A DNA stretch of 64,000 nucleotides from Maribacter sp044594925 (GCF_044594925.1 NZ_CP138991.1:1922001-1986000), one strand, 5' to 3'; positions 1-9,747 are shown, numbered from the stretch's first letter. The notes: a model not told the origin generated them from the sequence alone. Program-made: numbers and translations.

Positions 1-57
1 AAAGCATCTTCCAGAACAACTGATTTACTTAAAAAGGTATTTGCTTTACAGGACTAG
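1..57 (+). CDS. C-terminal tail of an upstream gene (partial)
   Basis: Frame 1 is open from the first base to a TAG at 55-57 and encodes an 18-residue tail beginning KASSRTTDLLKKVF. Only the end of the gene lies in the window, so the product cannot be named. A strong intrinsic terminator about 130 bases downstream on the same strand supports a plus-strand transcript ending here. The tail resembles the end of some helix-turn-helix regulators, but that is a weak impression. Confidence 0.4.
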   Translation, partial: KASSRTTDLLKKVFALQD

Positions 58-187
58 TTTATTTTTTAACATTTACAACAATATATTCATCTATACTACG
101 TTAAAAATTTAAGTATCAATAGTTTGATAGAATTAGTTAAAACTATAAACATTTTTTTGAGTTAGTAATTTTTGAGTTAGTTAGTTT

Positions 188-214
188 AAAACCGGTGGGA
201 GCACCGGTTTTTTT
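188..214 (+). terminator. Intrinsic terminator after the upstream partial gene
   Basis: A 10-bp perfect stem (188-197 with 202-211) closes a GGAG loop and runs into seven T residues (208-214). It is a textbook Rho-independent terminator and probably ends the transcript of the partial gene at 1-57. Confidence 0.85.
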
Positions 215-268
215 ATGCGCAATTAAATCTGTAATTAGACATGTAGCCGTATTGTAATAAGCTCATAA

Positions 269-302
269 AAAAAGGTAAACTATTATCGGAACTTACCTTT
301 TT
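269..302 (+). terminator. Hairpin in the leader of the AraC-type gene
   Basis: A 10-bp perfect stem (269-278 with 293-302) has a 14-base loop and A/T-rich flanks, so it could terminate transcription in either direction. It lies 70 bases before the AraC-type regulator and could be a second terminator for the upstream gene or part of that regulator's leader. The sequence does not say which. Confidence 0.45.
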
Positions 303-373
303 AAGAGCAGAACAAGCATTCCTATAAATTTTATGACTACTTTAATAGAACGCTAATTCATCAATCAAAACCA

Positions 374-1894
374 ATGAGAACTTTAAGAATCTTCATCACA
401 TTCTTGTTTCTTAGTTTCTACTGTTATCCTAGTCCACCGATAGACTTTGATGACTACGCAAACACTGTTCATCAACAAGCGCATGAAACCCGAAGAAACA
501 AAGCAGAAAAGCTATTTACAGAGCGCAAGTACCCAGAAGCAATAGAAACTTATAAAAAGGTTTTAACCGGTAATAGGTCTGTCGACTCTAAAACGTTAAA
601 AACGGTAGCGCAGAGCTATTCCGCTCTTAACCAATCAGATGAGAGCATTTCGTATATAGAACAATACTTATATTCCGATTTCGATACCGATGTTTTTGCT
701 GATTCTTGGTTTGACAACATCAGACAAACTCCGCAATTTAAAACTACCACCGAAAAGTATACGCCTAAATTTAGTGTATGGTCATTTATGTACCTATATG
801 TAGCACTTATTGGGTTTTATATTGCTTTCATAGTACAATTTAATCGAAAAGTTGATCGGCCAGCAAAGGCATTGATAGGTAGTTTTATATTTATACATTC
901 CTTCTTTATACTTCATATTTGTTTGAACATTACAAATTACCAATATAAATTTCCGCACTCGTATTTAATGTCTACCTGTTTTTCTTTTTTATATGGTCCT
1001 TTATTATACTTCTATTTCAAACGAATTACACAGAAATACAGATTTAAAAAATCAGACCTTTTACACCTAATCCCAACAGTCTTATTTCTAATATATATAT
1101 TTCCTACCTACGCCCTATCGGCTGACGAAAAACTTACCCTAATGTTCGATAGAGTTCGCAAAGGACTGAATCCCGGGGATTCGCCTGATGTAATAATTCT
1201 TGTTATATTAAAATTGATTTCACTTGTAATTTATGGTCACTTTATACGAAAACTCTATCTAGCTTCTAAAAATTCCAAAGAGCAGACCAATAAGGAACAT
1301 CGTATATGGCAGCGTAACATCTATTTCATTCATATTGCTTATGTATTTTGTTATGCGGGTTATGGTATTTTGATTAGCAATAATATCATATCAGGTTTTC
1401 TTTACCACTTGCAACTGGTCTGTATGGCACTGATGGTAATGTATATAGGGTATTGTGCAAACATACAACCAAGTGTTTTCGGAGGTTCTTTTACCTTTAA
1501 TAAACTATTTTTTAAATATGAAAAGTCTGGTCTTACTTCCAGTTTATCGGTAGAACTAAAAGATAATTTGCTTTATTTATTTGATGAGAAAAAGATTTAC
1601 AAGGAAAACGATATTAATCTAGAAAAACTTGCCGAGCGCTTAAACACGACAAGACACAATGCTTCGCAGGTCATTAACGAACATTTTCAAATGAATTTCC
1701 ATGAGCTGGTCAATAAATACAGGATTAGTGAAGCAAAACAAATCTTTAATAAGGATAGTCAAAGAAATCTAAATATTATAGATGTGGCATACGAGGTTGG
1801 TTATAATAACAAAGTGACCTTTAATAAAGCTTTCAAAAAAGATACGCAAACCACTCCAAGCGAATACCAAAGAATGTCCGTAGAGGCATCCTAG
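374..1894 (+). CDS. Membrane-anchored AraC-family transcriptional regulator
   Basis: The 506-aa protein has an N-terminal hydrophobic leader. It is followed by a TPR-like helical stretch (about residues 40-95, with the KYPEAIETYKKVL motif), six or seven hydrophobic membrane helices (about 135-365) and a C-terminal AraC-type double helix-turn-helix (about 405-500, with LEKLAERLNTTRHNASQVIN and VAYEVGYNNKVTFNKAFK). This is the flavobacterial layout of a membrane sensor joined directly to a DNA-binding domain. It lies immediately before, and on the same strand as, the SusC/SusD operon, so it is the probable regulator of that locus (inference from position). The ligand is unknown. The start is the ATG at 374; no better one is visible. 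Confidence 0.88.
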   Translation: MRTLRIFITFLFLSFYCYPSPPIDFDDYANTVHQQAHETRRNKAEKLFTERKYPEAIETYKKVLTGNRSVDSKTLKTVAQSYSALNQSDESISYIEQYLYSDFDTDVFADSWFDNIRQTPQFKTTTEKYTPKFSVWSFMYLYVALIGFYIAFIVQFNRKVDRPAKALIGSFIFIHSFFILHICLNITNYQYKFPHSYLMSTCFSFLYGPLLYFYFKRITQKYRFKKSDLLHLIPTVLFLIYIFPTYALSADEKLTLMFDRVRKGLNPGDSPDVIILVILKLISLVIYGHFIRKLYLASKNSKEQTNKEHRIWQRNIYFIHIAYVFCYAGYGILISNNIISGFLYHLQLVCMALMVMYIGYCANIQPSVFGGSFTFNKLFFKYEKSGLTSSLSVELKDNLLYLFDEKKIYKENDINLEKLAERLNTTRHNASQVINEHFQMNFHELVNKYRISEAKQIFNKDSQRNLNIIDVAYEVGYNNKVTFNKAFKKDTQTTPSEYQRMSVEAS

Positions 1895-1914
1895 TAAACC
1901 TCAGGGAACCATTT

Positions 1915-2086
1915 ATCGGCTGCGTAAACGTTTATAAGTCTTTCCCATGATTACGAACAGAGCGTGTTATTTTGACATCATACATTCTAGTGTAAAGCAG
2001 CTCTGAAATTAAACTTCTATTGAAAAATTTCTTTTTTATTTCTTTGAGTTTTGTTTGAATTAGTCATCAAACCTATTCAGGGCTGC
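1915..2086 (+). repeat. Repeat element, copy A (full length)
   Basis: This is the first of three related non-coding elements around the susCD operon. It opens with ATCGGCTGCGTAAACGTTTA and holds GCAGCTCTGA at 1997-2006. That segment pairs with TCAGGGCTGC at 2077-2086 (10 bp with one G-T), enclosing about 70 bases. The first 95 bases closely match copy B at 2282-2374, and the 3' part (the GAATTAG-TATCAA-type block and the closing arm) matches copy C at 8719-8901. It fills most of the 606-base gap between the regulator and susC; I see no ORF in that gap. Confidence 0.7.
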
Positions 2087-2281
2087 AATTTACATCCTTC
2101 ATTCCTTTCCTATAAAAATTAGATTACTTCAACTTGTATAATGACTTGTTTAAGATTTTCCTTATCACAAGCCTGATTTTATTTTCATTTTAATAATACA
2201 ACATTATGCTTTATTAGGAATCGAAATATATAACGCCTATAGCACCATTTGTTATAAAAGGTAAAATAGGCGTAAACTTTC

Positions 2282-2374
2282 ATCGGCTACGTAAACGTTT
2301 ATAAGTGTTTCCCCATTTCACTCAAAGAGCATGTTTCTTTGACATGAATGACTAATGTAAAACAGCTCTGAAAC
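2282..2374 (+). repeat. Repeat element, copy B (3' arm missing)
   Basis: The second copy starts ATCGGCTACGTAAACGTTTA, nearly identical to copy A, and reaches ACAGCTCTGAAA at 2362-2373. The closing arm found in A and C is absent. A short palindrome (AATACTTTT/AAAAGTATT, 2402-2421) takes its place. It lies about 130 bases before the susC start codon, so it probably overlaps the promoter or leader of the operon. Confidence 0.7.
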
Positions 2375-2500
2375 CGTTAATATCTTAAAAAACAGTTTCT
2401 AAATACTTTTCAAAAAGTATTACTTCCACACAGATACGATAACCGCCAGAGTTTCACTTTTCATTCAACATTTATAACTAACTCATTTAAATTTTAAAGT

Positions 2501-5500
2501 ATGAAAAAAAAATGTATTTGGTTGTTTATGCTTTTCCTAACCGGGATGACTTGGGCATATTCACAACAAAAAACTGTAACTGGTAATGTAACGGATGAAG
2601 GAGGTGTTCCCTTACCCGGTGTAAACATTTTAATCAAAGGCACCACCACGGGTATTCAAACCGATTTTGATGGTAATTACGCTATTCAATTAGCGGAGGG
2701 TGATGTTCTTGTTTATTCTTACATAGGACAACGCACAGAGGAACGTACCGTTGGTCAAGAAAACGTTATTAACGTAACCATGGCAGAAGATGCCCAAGCC
2801 TTGCAGGAGGTGGTAGTAACCGCCCAAGGTATTGTAAGGGAAAAACGATCGCTTGGTTATGCAGTAACGACTGTACAGGCAGAAGCTGTGGAGGCCAGAC
2901 CTGAAGCGGATATAGGAAGAGTCCTAAGCGGAAAAGTTGCAGGTGTTAACATTACTGCCAATAATGGATTATCCGGATCGGGAACCAATATTATAATACG
3001 TGGTTTTTCTTCAGCTACACAATCCAACCAACCCTTGTTCATAGTTGACGGAATCCCGTTCGATTCCGGCACAAATACGCAGTCTAACTTTTTGGACGGT
3101 AATACGGAATCTAGCCGATTTTTAGATATTGACCCCAACGCTATTGAATCTGTCAGTGTACTAAAGGGTTTAAGTGCTACCGTATTATATGGTAATAGAG
3201 GTAGAAACGGTGTAATTCTTATAACGACTAAAGGTTCCGTTACCGGGAATGCTCCTAGCAAAACCGAGGTGTCCTTAACACAGTCAGTATTCCTTTCAAA
3301 TGCAGTACTACCCAATTATCAAGATAATTATGGTGGTGGTTTCCACCAAGGTTTTGGTTATTTCTTTAGTAACTGGGGACCAAGGTTTGACCGTACCGAT
3401 GATGATGGTGTTGCGAACGCTGCCCAATTTGTTGGTGGGTCTCCCAATGGAACAGCTATTCTAAGACATCCTTTCAACTTTATAGCGGACCCAACCTTAA
3501 TAGCAGGGTTTGAAGATTTGTTGGATGACCCCTACCCTTACAAACCATATAATGGTGTAGAAGAGTTTTTTAGAACAGGATATGTTTACAGTACATCTGT
3601 AAATATAAGGGGTGGTTCTGAAAAAGTAAGTTTCAACGCAAACTATGGTCGTACCGAGGATATAGGGTTTACACCAGGCAATAATCTGATTAGAAATAAT
3701 TTTAGTATCGGTGGTAATGCTAGATTAGCTAATAAACTTACCGCCTCTGGTGTTTTTAACTTCGTCAGAACTGGTTTTAAATCTCCGCCCAACGCAGTTA
3801 GTACTGGTAGTGGGGCAGCCTTTAATGGTGGTGCAATTTTTGGTGATATTCTATATACACCAAGAAGTGTAGATTTAACGAATCTTCCTTTCCAAGCGGC
3901 AGATGGCAGAAGTGTTTACTATAGATCTGGTAATGATATTCAAAATCCCTACTGGACCGTAGCCAACGCAAAAACCTCGCAAAACACCGAACGTTTCATT
4001 GGCAACATGTCATTAAGCTATGAATTTAATGATTGGATCAACCTTACCTATAGATTAGGGCTAGATAGCTATACAGAACTCAACAGCTACTCACAGAACA
4101 AAGGTGGAGTAGACGGACCGGTTCTTGGTATTTTAAGAACATCGGCAGCTAGAAACAGTATTTTTAATCATGATTTAATTCTTAGTTCAGATAAGGACCT
4201 GAGTGAAAATTTAAACCTTAAAGCAACATTAGGTCTGAACAGTAGAAGGGATACCTTCTCAAGAGATGGTCTCGAAAGTACTGGCCAATTAGTCTTTGGG
4301 GTGTTAGAGCATTTTAATTTCACCGTACCTTCTGCCATTAATTCATTTTCAGGCATTCCAATAAATAGAGATTTTGAGGAGAATCTAGTCGGGGTTTACT
4401 TAGATGCAACATTATCCTATAAAGACTATATCTACTTAAATGCTGTAGCTCGTAATGACTGGTCCTCTACCTTAGAGACAGAGAACAACTCTATACTCTA
4501 CCCCGGAGCTAGTGTCTCCTTTATACCAACAGCAGCGTTTGATGGCATGCAAGGAAATGTACTTAACTATTTAAAATTAAGATTTGGATACGGCTCTTCC
4601 GCTGGTTTTCCTACTCCGTTCAACACGAGAGATGTGCTTACTTTAGGGGCAAGGAATTTTATTGATAGTGATGGAAATGTTATATCCGGAAACACAGTCT
4701 CCAACACACTTGGAAATAGAGGTTTAAAAGCTGAGCGTATTGGAGAATTAGAATTAGGTATGGATTTTAGACTTTTCAATAGATTAAATTTAAATCTGAG
4801 TCTTTATGAAAAAACTACAAAAGACCTAATTACGCAACAGACCTTAGATAGTTCTACTGGTTTTACGAATACTTTTGTAAATATTGGGGAAATACGTTCT
4901 CAAGGAGTAGAGATAGATTACGATTTAGATATCATCAAAAATCAGGGTAATGGGCTCAAATTCAATGTGGCAGGTAATTTCACCACTAATGAGACTATTG
5001 TAACAGATTTAGCCGAAGGAACGAACAACATACTTCTTACTTTCGCGGTAGCTGGTGAAGCAGCTAACTATGCAGTAGAGGGCAGGCCCTTTGGCGTGTT
5101 TTTAGGCTCAACCTTTCTCCGAGATGATAATGGAAATAGAATTGTAGGTGGTAATGGACGTTATTTAGTGGACAATACCATTTCAGAAATTGGAGATCCA
5201 AACCCAGATTGGACCAGTGCAATCATTCCTTCGATATCCTACAAGGGATTAACATTCTCAGCAAATTTATCCTACAGGCATGGTGGAGATATTTACTCGC
5301 TCACAGCAGCTTCTTTAATTGGTCGTGGAACGGTAGATGCTGATAACCCTATTGATCGTGAAGCAAACTACATACTACCGGGCGTTTTTGCCGATGGCAC
5401 ACCAAATAATGTAGCAATTTCATCAACAGAAGTAGGTTTTAACACATTCTTTGGTGGTAATATCAATGAATTGAGTGTTTTTGATGGTTCTACCATTAGA

Positions 5501-5740
5501 CTTCAAGAAGCTTCATTAGGCTACTCTATTCCTAAAAAACTGTTGGAAAAAACCCCATTCGGAGCATTGTCATTCACTTTGTCCGGGCAAAACTTATGGT
5601 TCAAAGCAATTAATTTCCCCAGTAATCTAAATTATGACACCAACTCCTCAAGTGCTGGTGTCGGTAATGGACAGGGTATAGATTATATCACAGGACCATC
5701 AGCACGCAGATATGGTTTTACCGTAAGAGCCAGTTTCTAA
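2501..5740 (+). CDS. SusC/RagA-type TonB-dependent outer-membrane transporter
   Basis: The 1079-aa protein has the usual SusC length. It has a signal peptide (about 1-22), a carboxypeptidase-regulatory-like beta-sandwich (about 25-110, with VTGNVTDEGGVPLPGVNI), a TonB plug (about 115-245, with PLFIVDGIPFD and GRNGVILITTKG) and a C-terminal beta-barrel ending in the aromatic residue of TVRASF. SusC proteins import glycans or peptides across the outer membrane with a SusD lid, powered by TonB. The susD gene follows after 24 bases, so the two are co-transcribed. No glycoside hydrolase is adjacent, so the substrate cannot be inferred. Confidence 0.95.
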   Translation: MKKKCIWLFMLFLTGMTWAYSQQKTVTGNVTDEGGVPLPGVNILIKGTTTGIQTDFDGNYAIQLAEGDVLVYSYIGQRTEERTVGQENVINVTMAEDAQALQEVVVTAQGIVREKRSLGYAVTTVQAEAVEARPEADIGRVLSGKVAGVNITANNGLSGSGTNIIIRGFSSATQSNQPLFIVDGIPFDSGTNTQSNFLDGNTESSRFLDIDPNAIESVSVLKGLSATVLYGNRGRNGVILITTKGSVTGNAPSKTEVSLTQSVFLSNAVLPNYQDNYGGGFHQGFGYFFSNWGPRFDRTDDDGVANAAQFVGGSPNGTAILRHPFNFIADPTLIAGFEDLLDDPYPYKPYNGVEEFFRTGYVYSTSVNIRGGSEKVSFNANYGRTEDIGFTPGNNLIRNNFSIGGNARLANKLTASGVFNFVRTGFKSPPNAVSTGSGAAFNGGAIFGDILYTPRSVDLTNLPFQAADGRSVYYRSGNDIQNPYWTVANAKTSQNTERFIGNMSLSYEFNDWINLTYRLGLDSYTELNSYSQNKGGVDGPVLGILRTSAARNSIFNHDLILSSDKDLSENLNLKATLGLNSRRDTFSRDGLESTGQLVFGVLEHFNFTVPSAINSFSGIPINRDFEENLVGVYLDATLSYKDYIYLNAVARNDWSSTLETENNSILYPGASVSFIPTAAFDGMQGNVLNYLKLRFGYGSSAGFPTPFNTRDVLTLGARNFIDSDGNVISGNTVSNTLGNRGLKAERIGELELGMDFRLFNRLNLNLSLYEKTTKDLITQQTLDSSTGFTNTFVNIGEIRSQGVEIDYDLDIIKNQGNGLKFNVAGNFTTNETIVTDLAEGTNNILLTFAVAGEAANYAVEGRPFGVFLGSTFLRDDNGNRIVGGNGRYLVDNTISEIGDPNPDWTSAIIPSISYKGLTFSANLSYRHGGDIYSLTAASLIGRGTVDADNPIDREANYILPGVFADGTPNNVAISSTEVGFNTFFGGNINELSVFDGSTIRLQEASLGYSIPKKLLEKTPFGALSFTLSGQNLWFKAINFPSNLNYDTNSSSAGVGNGQGIDYITGPSARRYGFTVRASF

Positions 5741-5764
5741 TTAGTAAGATCTAAAACATAAATT

Positions 5765-7471
5765 ATGAAAGAAATAATAAATATAAGAAAATGGACTTCC
5801 GTACTCCTAGTCATGTTACTTTTTGGTAGCTGTGAAACTACGGAACTAAAGGTAGTTGAAAGTCCGAACGATTTAAGTCCCAACCAAGCTAGTGTAGACT
5901 TTTTTCTAAATCAAATTCAACAAATGACTGCTCAGATTCATTCTGGAGAAGAGGGCAGAAATGAAAATGGTCTTAGCCAATTTGGTATGGAACCCGTAAG
6001 AATACAACATGGTTTTGGGCCAACTTACAGGGATATGTACAATCCATCAGATTTTGATAGACTATGGGACAATGTCTATGCCAGGGCACTTATAGACATT
6101 CGCACCATGAATCCTCTAGCGGAAGAAGCTGAACAGTTTACACATTTGGCCATAGGTCAAGTACTTGAGGCTTACATAATGATGTCTATGGTAGATTTCT
6201 TTGGCGATGTACCATATTCCGAAGCCTTAGTAGGTAGTGAAGGAGTTCTTAATCCTAGTGTAGATTCGGGCGCATCTATCTATGAAGCTGCCGATGCATT
6301 ACTTCTGGCCGCTCTAGATAACTTTAGTAAAGACGAGTTAGCCCTACCTACAAATGATCTTTTCTATGGTGGTGACGAAAGCAAGTGGATTCGTCTTACC
6401 AATACAATGCGCTTAAAATTGTATCTACAAACTAGGTTAGTAAACGAATCGGAATCCATTTCAGTAATTAATAGCTTAATAGTGCAGGGTGAGCTACTGT
6501 TAGATGCTTCTGATGATTTCTTTTTTCAGTGGGGAACATCAAACGCCGCTCCAGACAACAGACATCCTTATTTTGATGCAAATTATGACGGTGCCGGGCC
6601 AAGTGCGGATTTTTACACCTGTAATTACTATATGGATCTCATGGCTAACCAGTATGGAGAACCAGACCCAAGAATCAGGTATTATTTTTATCGTCAACAA
6701 AGTGATTTTTCCGGAGCTGATGTAGTAACTAAAGAATGTGTTACTCAGATATCTACACCATCTTGGTGGGATGCTAACCAGCCTTACTGTACGGTTCCTA
6801 ATATTAATGGTTTAAACGGTTATTGGGGTCGAAATCATTTAGACGACGATGGCATTCCACCGGATGATGCCTTCCGAACTTTACATGGAGTATACCCTGT
6901 CGGGGGGCCTTTTGACGATGATTCCTTTAGAAATGTATCTGGTTCAGGTGCTGTATCAGAAGGCTTAGCAGGCGCAGGTATTTCACCGTTAATGATGTCT
7001 TCCTACACCTACTTTATGTTGGCGGAAGCAGCATTGGAACTAGGTACTGCAGGTGACGCCAGAGTATATTTAGAAAATGGTATTAGGTCCTCTATAAATA
7101 AGGTGACCTTATTTGGTTCTTCTTTAGCCTCGGGTTCTGCTTTTGTTCCATCGAGTGGCGCGGTTGATGCTCATATAGCCGAGATATTGACCTCCTATGA
7201 TGGAGGAAATGACACCGACAAACTTAGAATTATCGCAGAGCAGTATTTCATTGCACTTTGGGGTAATGGTATCGAAGCCTACAATACGTATAGGAGAACT
7301 GGTCAACCAGACAATGTAACTCCTGGTTTTGTATTGCAGGATTCAGGTACTTTCCTAAGATCTATGTGGTATCCACAGACCGCTACCGATAGTAATAATA
7401 ATTTCACTCAAAAAGCGGCACCGGACACTCCCGTTTTCTGGGATACTAATCCTGATGGGTTTGTTAACTAG
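5765..7471 (+). CDS. SusD/RagB-family substrate-binding lipoprotein
   Basis: The 568-aa protein has a lipoprotein signal ending LLFGSC, with the lipidated Cys near residue 23. The text that follows (LSPNQASVDFFLNQIQQM, then a helical TPR-like scaffold with FGDVPYSEAL and SKWIRLTNTMRLKLYLQTR) matches the SusD_2 branch of the SusD family. These proteins sit on the cell surface and close over the SusC barrel to trap ligand. It follows susC by 24 bases and precedes another lipoprotein gene by 27 bases, so the three form one operon. The ligand is unknown. Confidence 0.93.
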   Translation: MKEIINIRKWTSVLLVMLLFGSCETTELKVVESPNDLSPNQASVDFFLNQIQQMTAQIHSGEEGRNENGLSQFGMEPVRIQHGFGPTYRDMYNPSDFDRLWDNVYARALIDIRTMNPLAEEAEQFTHLAIGQVLEAYIMMSMVDFFGDVPYSEALVGSEGVLNPSVDSGASIYEAADALLLAALDNFSKDELALPTNDLFYGGDESKWIRLTNTMRLKLYLQTRLVNESESISVINSLIVQGELLLDASDDFFFQWGTSNAAPDNRHPYFDANYDGAGPSADFYTCNYYMDLMANQYGEPDPRIRYYFYRQQSDFSGADVVTKECVTQISTPSWWDANQPYCTVPNINGLNGYWGRNHLDDDGIPPDDAFRTLHGVYPVGGPFDDDSFRNVSGSGAVSEGLAGAGISPLMMSSYTYFMLAEAALELGTAGDARVYLENGIRSSINKVTLFGSSLASGSAFVPSSGAVDAHIAEILTSYDGGNDTDKLRIIAEQYFIALWGNGIEAYNTYRRTGQPDNVTPGFVLQDSGTFLRSMWYPQTATDSNNNFTQKAAPDTPVFWDTNPDGFVN

Positions 7472-7498
7472 TATAATTAAAACTAAAGACAATTTAAG

Positions 7499-8299
7499 AT
7501 GAAAATAACAATAAAATCAATTCTAGGACTTTTGATGATGGCAATACTCTTTGCATCATGTGAGGACGAAGACAAGAACCCTCTTAACCTTTTAGAGTTA
7601 GATGATTCAAAGGCTCCTTTTGTACGCATCATAGTGGATGAACCTATAGTTGCTGCAGGGGATATTGCATCGAGCTCTCTTGTAGCCAAAGTAGATGCAC
7701 TTGAGAATAATGTAGCTTCGTGGCAGCTAGCTGTAAGCAGAGAATCTGGAGGGGTTGCAAGTGATACTATAGTGTTAACCACACTTACGGATTTTCCAAG
7801 TCAGCTATCCATTCCTTATACTGAAATAGCCGATGCACTAGGAATTAGCACCGATGAAATTTCAGGTGGTGACTTCATACGCTTTTTAGGAACGGCCACA
7901 GGAACAGACGGTACAGTGGTAACATTCGATAATTTCAGTCCAAATGTAACCGGACAACCAGAACAGCGACAGGCATTTAACTTTATAGTACTGGTAAAAT
8001 GTTCACCAATTTCTGATGCTACTTTAGCCGGTACTTGGACAATTGATATGACAGACCTATTTGGTGACGGATGGGACGGAGCCTTTGTAACCTTTGAAAT
8101 TGATGGTGTAACCACCGATTATACTTTTACGGCAGGTTCCGCAGCTAATTTTGAAGTTAATGTTCCAGAAGGTACTTCGAGCTTGGTAATATCCTATACG
8201 AGTGGTGCATTTGAAGAGGAACATATTTATACGATAGAGACGCCAGATGGGGATGTAAGAGGACCATTCGGGCCCAACCCAGCGCCATGTATTAATTAA
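7499..8299 (+). CDS. Surface lipoprotein of the SusCD operon, function unknown
   Basis: The 266-aa protein has a lipoprotein signal ending LFASC (Cys about residue 21) and is predicted to be beta-rich and acidic. The C-terminal half (about 160-255) contains TLAGTWTIDMTDLFGDGWDG and reads like a small beta-sandwich. I do not recognise a named family. Its place as third gene after susC and susD, with a terminator 50 bases downstream, suggests an accessory surface glycan- or ligand-binding protein like SusE/F, but that role is inferred from context only. Confidence 0.8.
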   Translation: MKITIKSILGLLMMAILFASCEDEDKNPLNLLELDDSKAPFVRIIVDEPIVAAGDIASSSLVAKVDALENNVASWQLAVSRESGGVASDTIVLTTLTDFPSQLSIPYTEIADALGISTDEISGGDFIRFLGTATGTDGTVVTFDNFSPNVTGQPEQRQAFNFIVLVKCSPISDATLAGTWTIDMTDLFGDGWDGAFVTFEIDGVTTDYTFTAGSAANFEVNVPEGTSSLVISYTSGAFEEEHIYTIETPDGDVRGPFGPNPAPCIN

Positions 8300-8348
8300 C
8301 CAATTAAAGCTTTAGATAAAACATTGTATCTATGGCGTTAAGAAATTT

Positions 8349-8392
8349 GAGTCATCCTTGTCATTATATCAATGACGGGATGGCTCTTTTTC
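8349..8392 (+). terminator. Terminator of the susCD operon
   Basis: A two-part stem (GAGTCATCC with GGATGGCTC, and an inner GTCATT with AATGAC) has its outer arms at 8349-8357 and 8378-8386 and runs into a T tract. It lies about 50 bases after the third gene of the operon. Confidence 0.8.
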
Positions 8393-8718
8393 GTTGAAAT
8401 ATCCTCGTTAGGGAATGTAGTCATGATATGTAGGAAAAAATGAATAACAGTATTTTGGCCAATATTAGTAAACTACCTTAAAGCAAGACCAAGAGGTATT
8501 CCTAGGAAATGAACATTTAATTTCGAGACAAGCCCTGAAGTATAAGTAATCTTGATTATCGAGTAAATAAAGAAGTCACATTATCTCTAATTTCCGCTTT
8601 GGATTATCCATAGTGGAAAAATCAATTACGGGTATCCTAAAACCATACTCTATAAGCCTCAAAAAATATACTTTAAAAAATAACGAACACGTACAAGGTA
8701 AAAACTAGGTAAAAATTC
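8393..8718. other. Gene-free stretch
   Basis: No ORF of convincing length, RNA gene or repeat was seen between the susCD terminator and repeat copy C. The sequence is AT-rich. Confidence 0.5.
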
Positions 8719-8901
8719 ATCGGTAAAGGGAAATGTTTATAGGAATTACCCGTTATCATTAGGTAAGTACGTTTCTTTATAGTGTAATCTAAATCAAGAG
8801 TAATTAAAAAGCAGCTCTGAGGCAACCTTCAAAAAAAGAACTTCTGTCTTATTTTTTAGAGTGGTTATTTGAATTAGCTATCAATATCCCCTCAGGGCTG
8901 C
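8719..8901 (+). repeat. Repeat element, copy C
   Basis: The third copy of the element, downstream of the susCD operon. It shares the TTTATAGG-type opening only loosely with A and B. It carries the same GCAGCTCTGAGG arm (8811-8822), which pairs with CCTCAGGGCTGC (8890-8901) for 12 bp with one G-T. The block before the closing arm (TTTGAATTAG then TATCAA) is shared with copy A. The paired arms are the best-conserved part, which suggests that structure is maintained. Confidence 0.65.
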
Positions 8902-8958
8902 ATTACTAAACGACCTATGGGGTCATTTCCAACTTAAGCAACATCAGTGTACTTGTAA

Positions 8959-9747
8959 CTACCTGTTTTCCATTCCAACCAAATAACCTATTACCATTCT
9001 ATTAAATAGTTTGGGTTGTTCCACATTTACTACGTGACCACAATCCTCAATTATGAAGAGATTAGAATTTTCGTGGGCATTAGCAATTTTTCGTATCGAT
9101 GGTAAAAAAAGATAATCTTCACCTCCCATAACATATAGGGTGGGAATTTTAATATCTGCCGACCTAAAGAAACGAAGTAAGGGATTAATTTCAGAAGTAA
9201 GTTTAAACCATCTTATAAATTCTTTCTGATATAATTTTTTAGCCTCTCTAACGAACAAAGACCTAGATTCCTTATGATTTCTATTGGGCATTATTACAAA
9301 TGCAAAAAATTTATATAACCATAGATAGGGGATAATAGATTTGAACACCACTCCCAACTTTATTAAAATCTGAGAACGTAGGTTCAACTTCATAATAGCA
9401 CCCCCCATGACCATACTCTCTACTCTGTGCGGATGTTTCTCGGCTAAGTTCCTTATTAATATCGTTCCAAGGGAGATTCCTATATAGTGAGACCGTTCTA
9501 TGTTCTCAAAATCGATAACCTCTACAATATCTTCCGTAATGGCATCAAAGGTATATTCGCTATTGAACGTGTCCTTTAGATTCGGCTTGGAATTACCATG
9601 CCCCCTTAAATCCAATAAAAGAACGTTGAAGTGTTTTTTAAATTCCCGTAACTGTTTAAACCATATAGACGAGCTACCGCCCGCCCCATGAACGAAGGTA
9701 ACCCAACTTTGGGCATTCTTATTAATATATTTCGTGTAGTTTAACAA
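8959..9747 (-). CDS. Alpha/beta-fold hydrolase
   Basis: The 262-aa length is usual for this superfamily. The nucleophile elbow is GISLG (Ser about residue 92). An oxyanion-hole segment HGAGGSSS lies near the N terminus. The acid is in GGEDYLF and the catalytic His in CGHVVNVEQP near the C terminus. No signal peptide is seen, so it is probably cytoplasmic. The fold covers esterases, lipases, haloperoxidases and C-C hydrolases, and nothing here picks one. It is a single-gene unit facing away from its right-hand neighbour. Confidence 0.85.
   Translation of the reverse strand: MLNYTKYINKNAQSWVTFVHGAGGSSSIWFKQLREFKKHFNVLLLDLRGHGNSKPNLKDTFNSEYTFDAITEDIVEVIDFENIERSHYIGISLGTILIRNLAEKHPHRVESMVMGGAIMKLNLRSQILIKLGVVFKSIIPYLWLYKFFAFVIMPNRNHKESRSLFVREAKKLYQKEFIRWFKLTSEINPLLRFFRSADIKIPTLYVMGGEDYLFLPSIRKIANAHENSNLFIIEDCGHVVNVEQPKLFNRMVIGYLVGMENR

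Noticed and set aside
2857..3315. 152-codon minus-strand ORF inside susC
   Set aside because: Antisense shadow of the plug-domain coding region; no features of a real protein.
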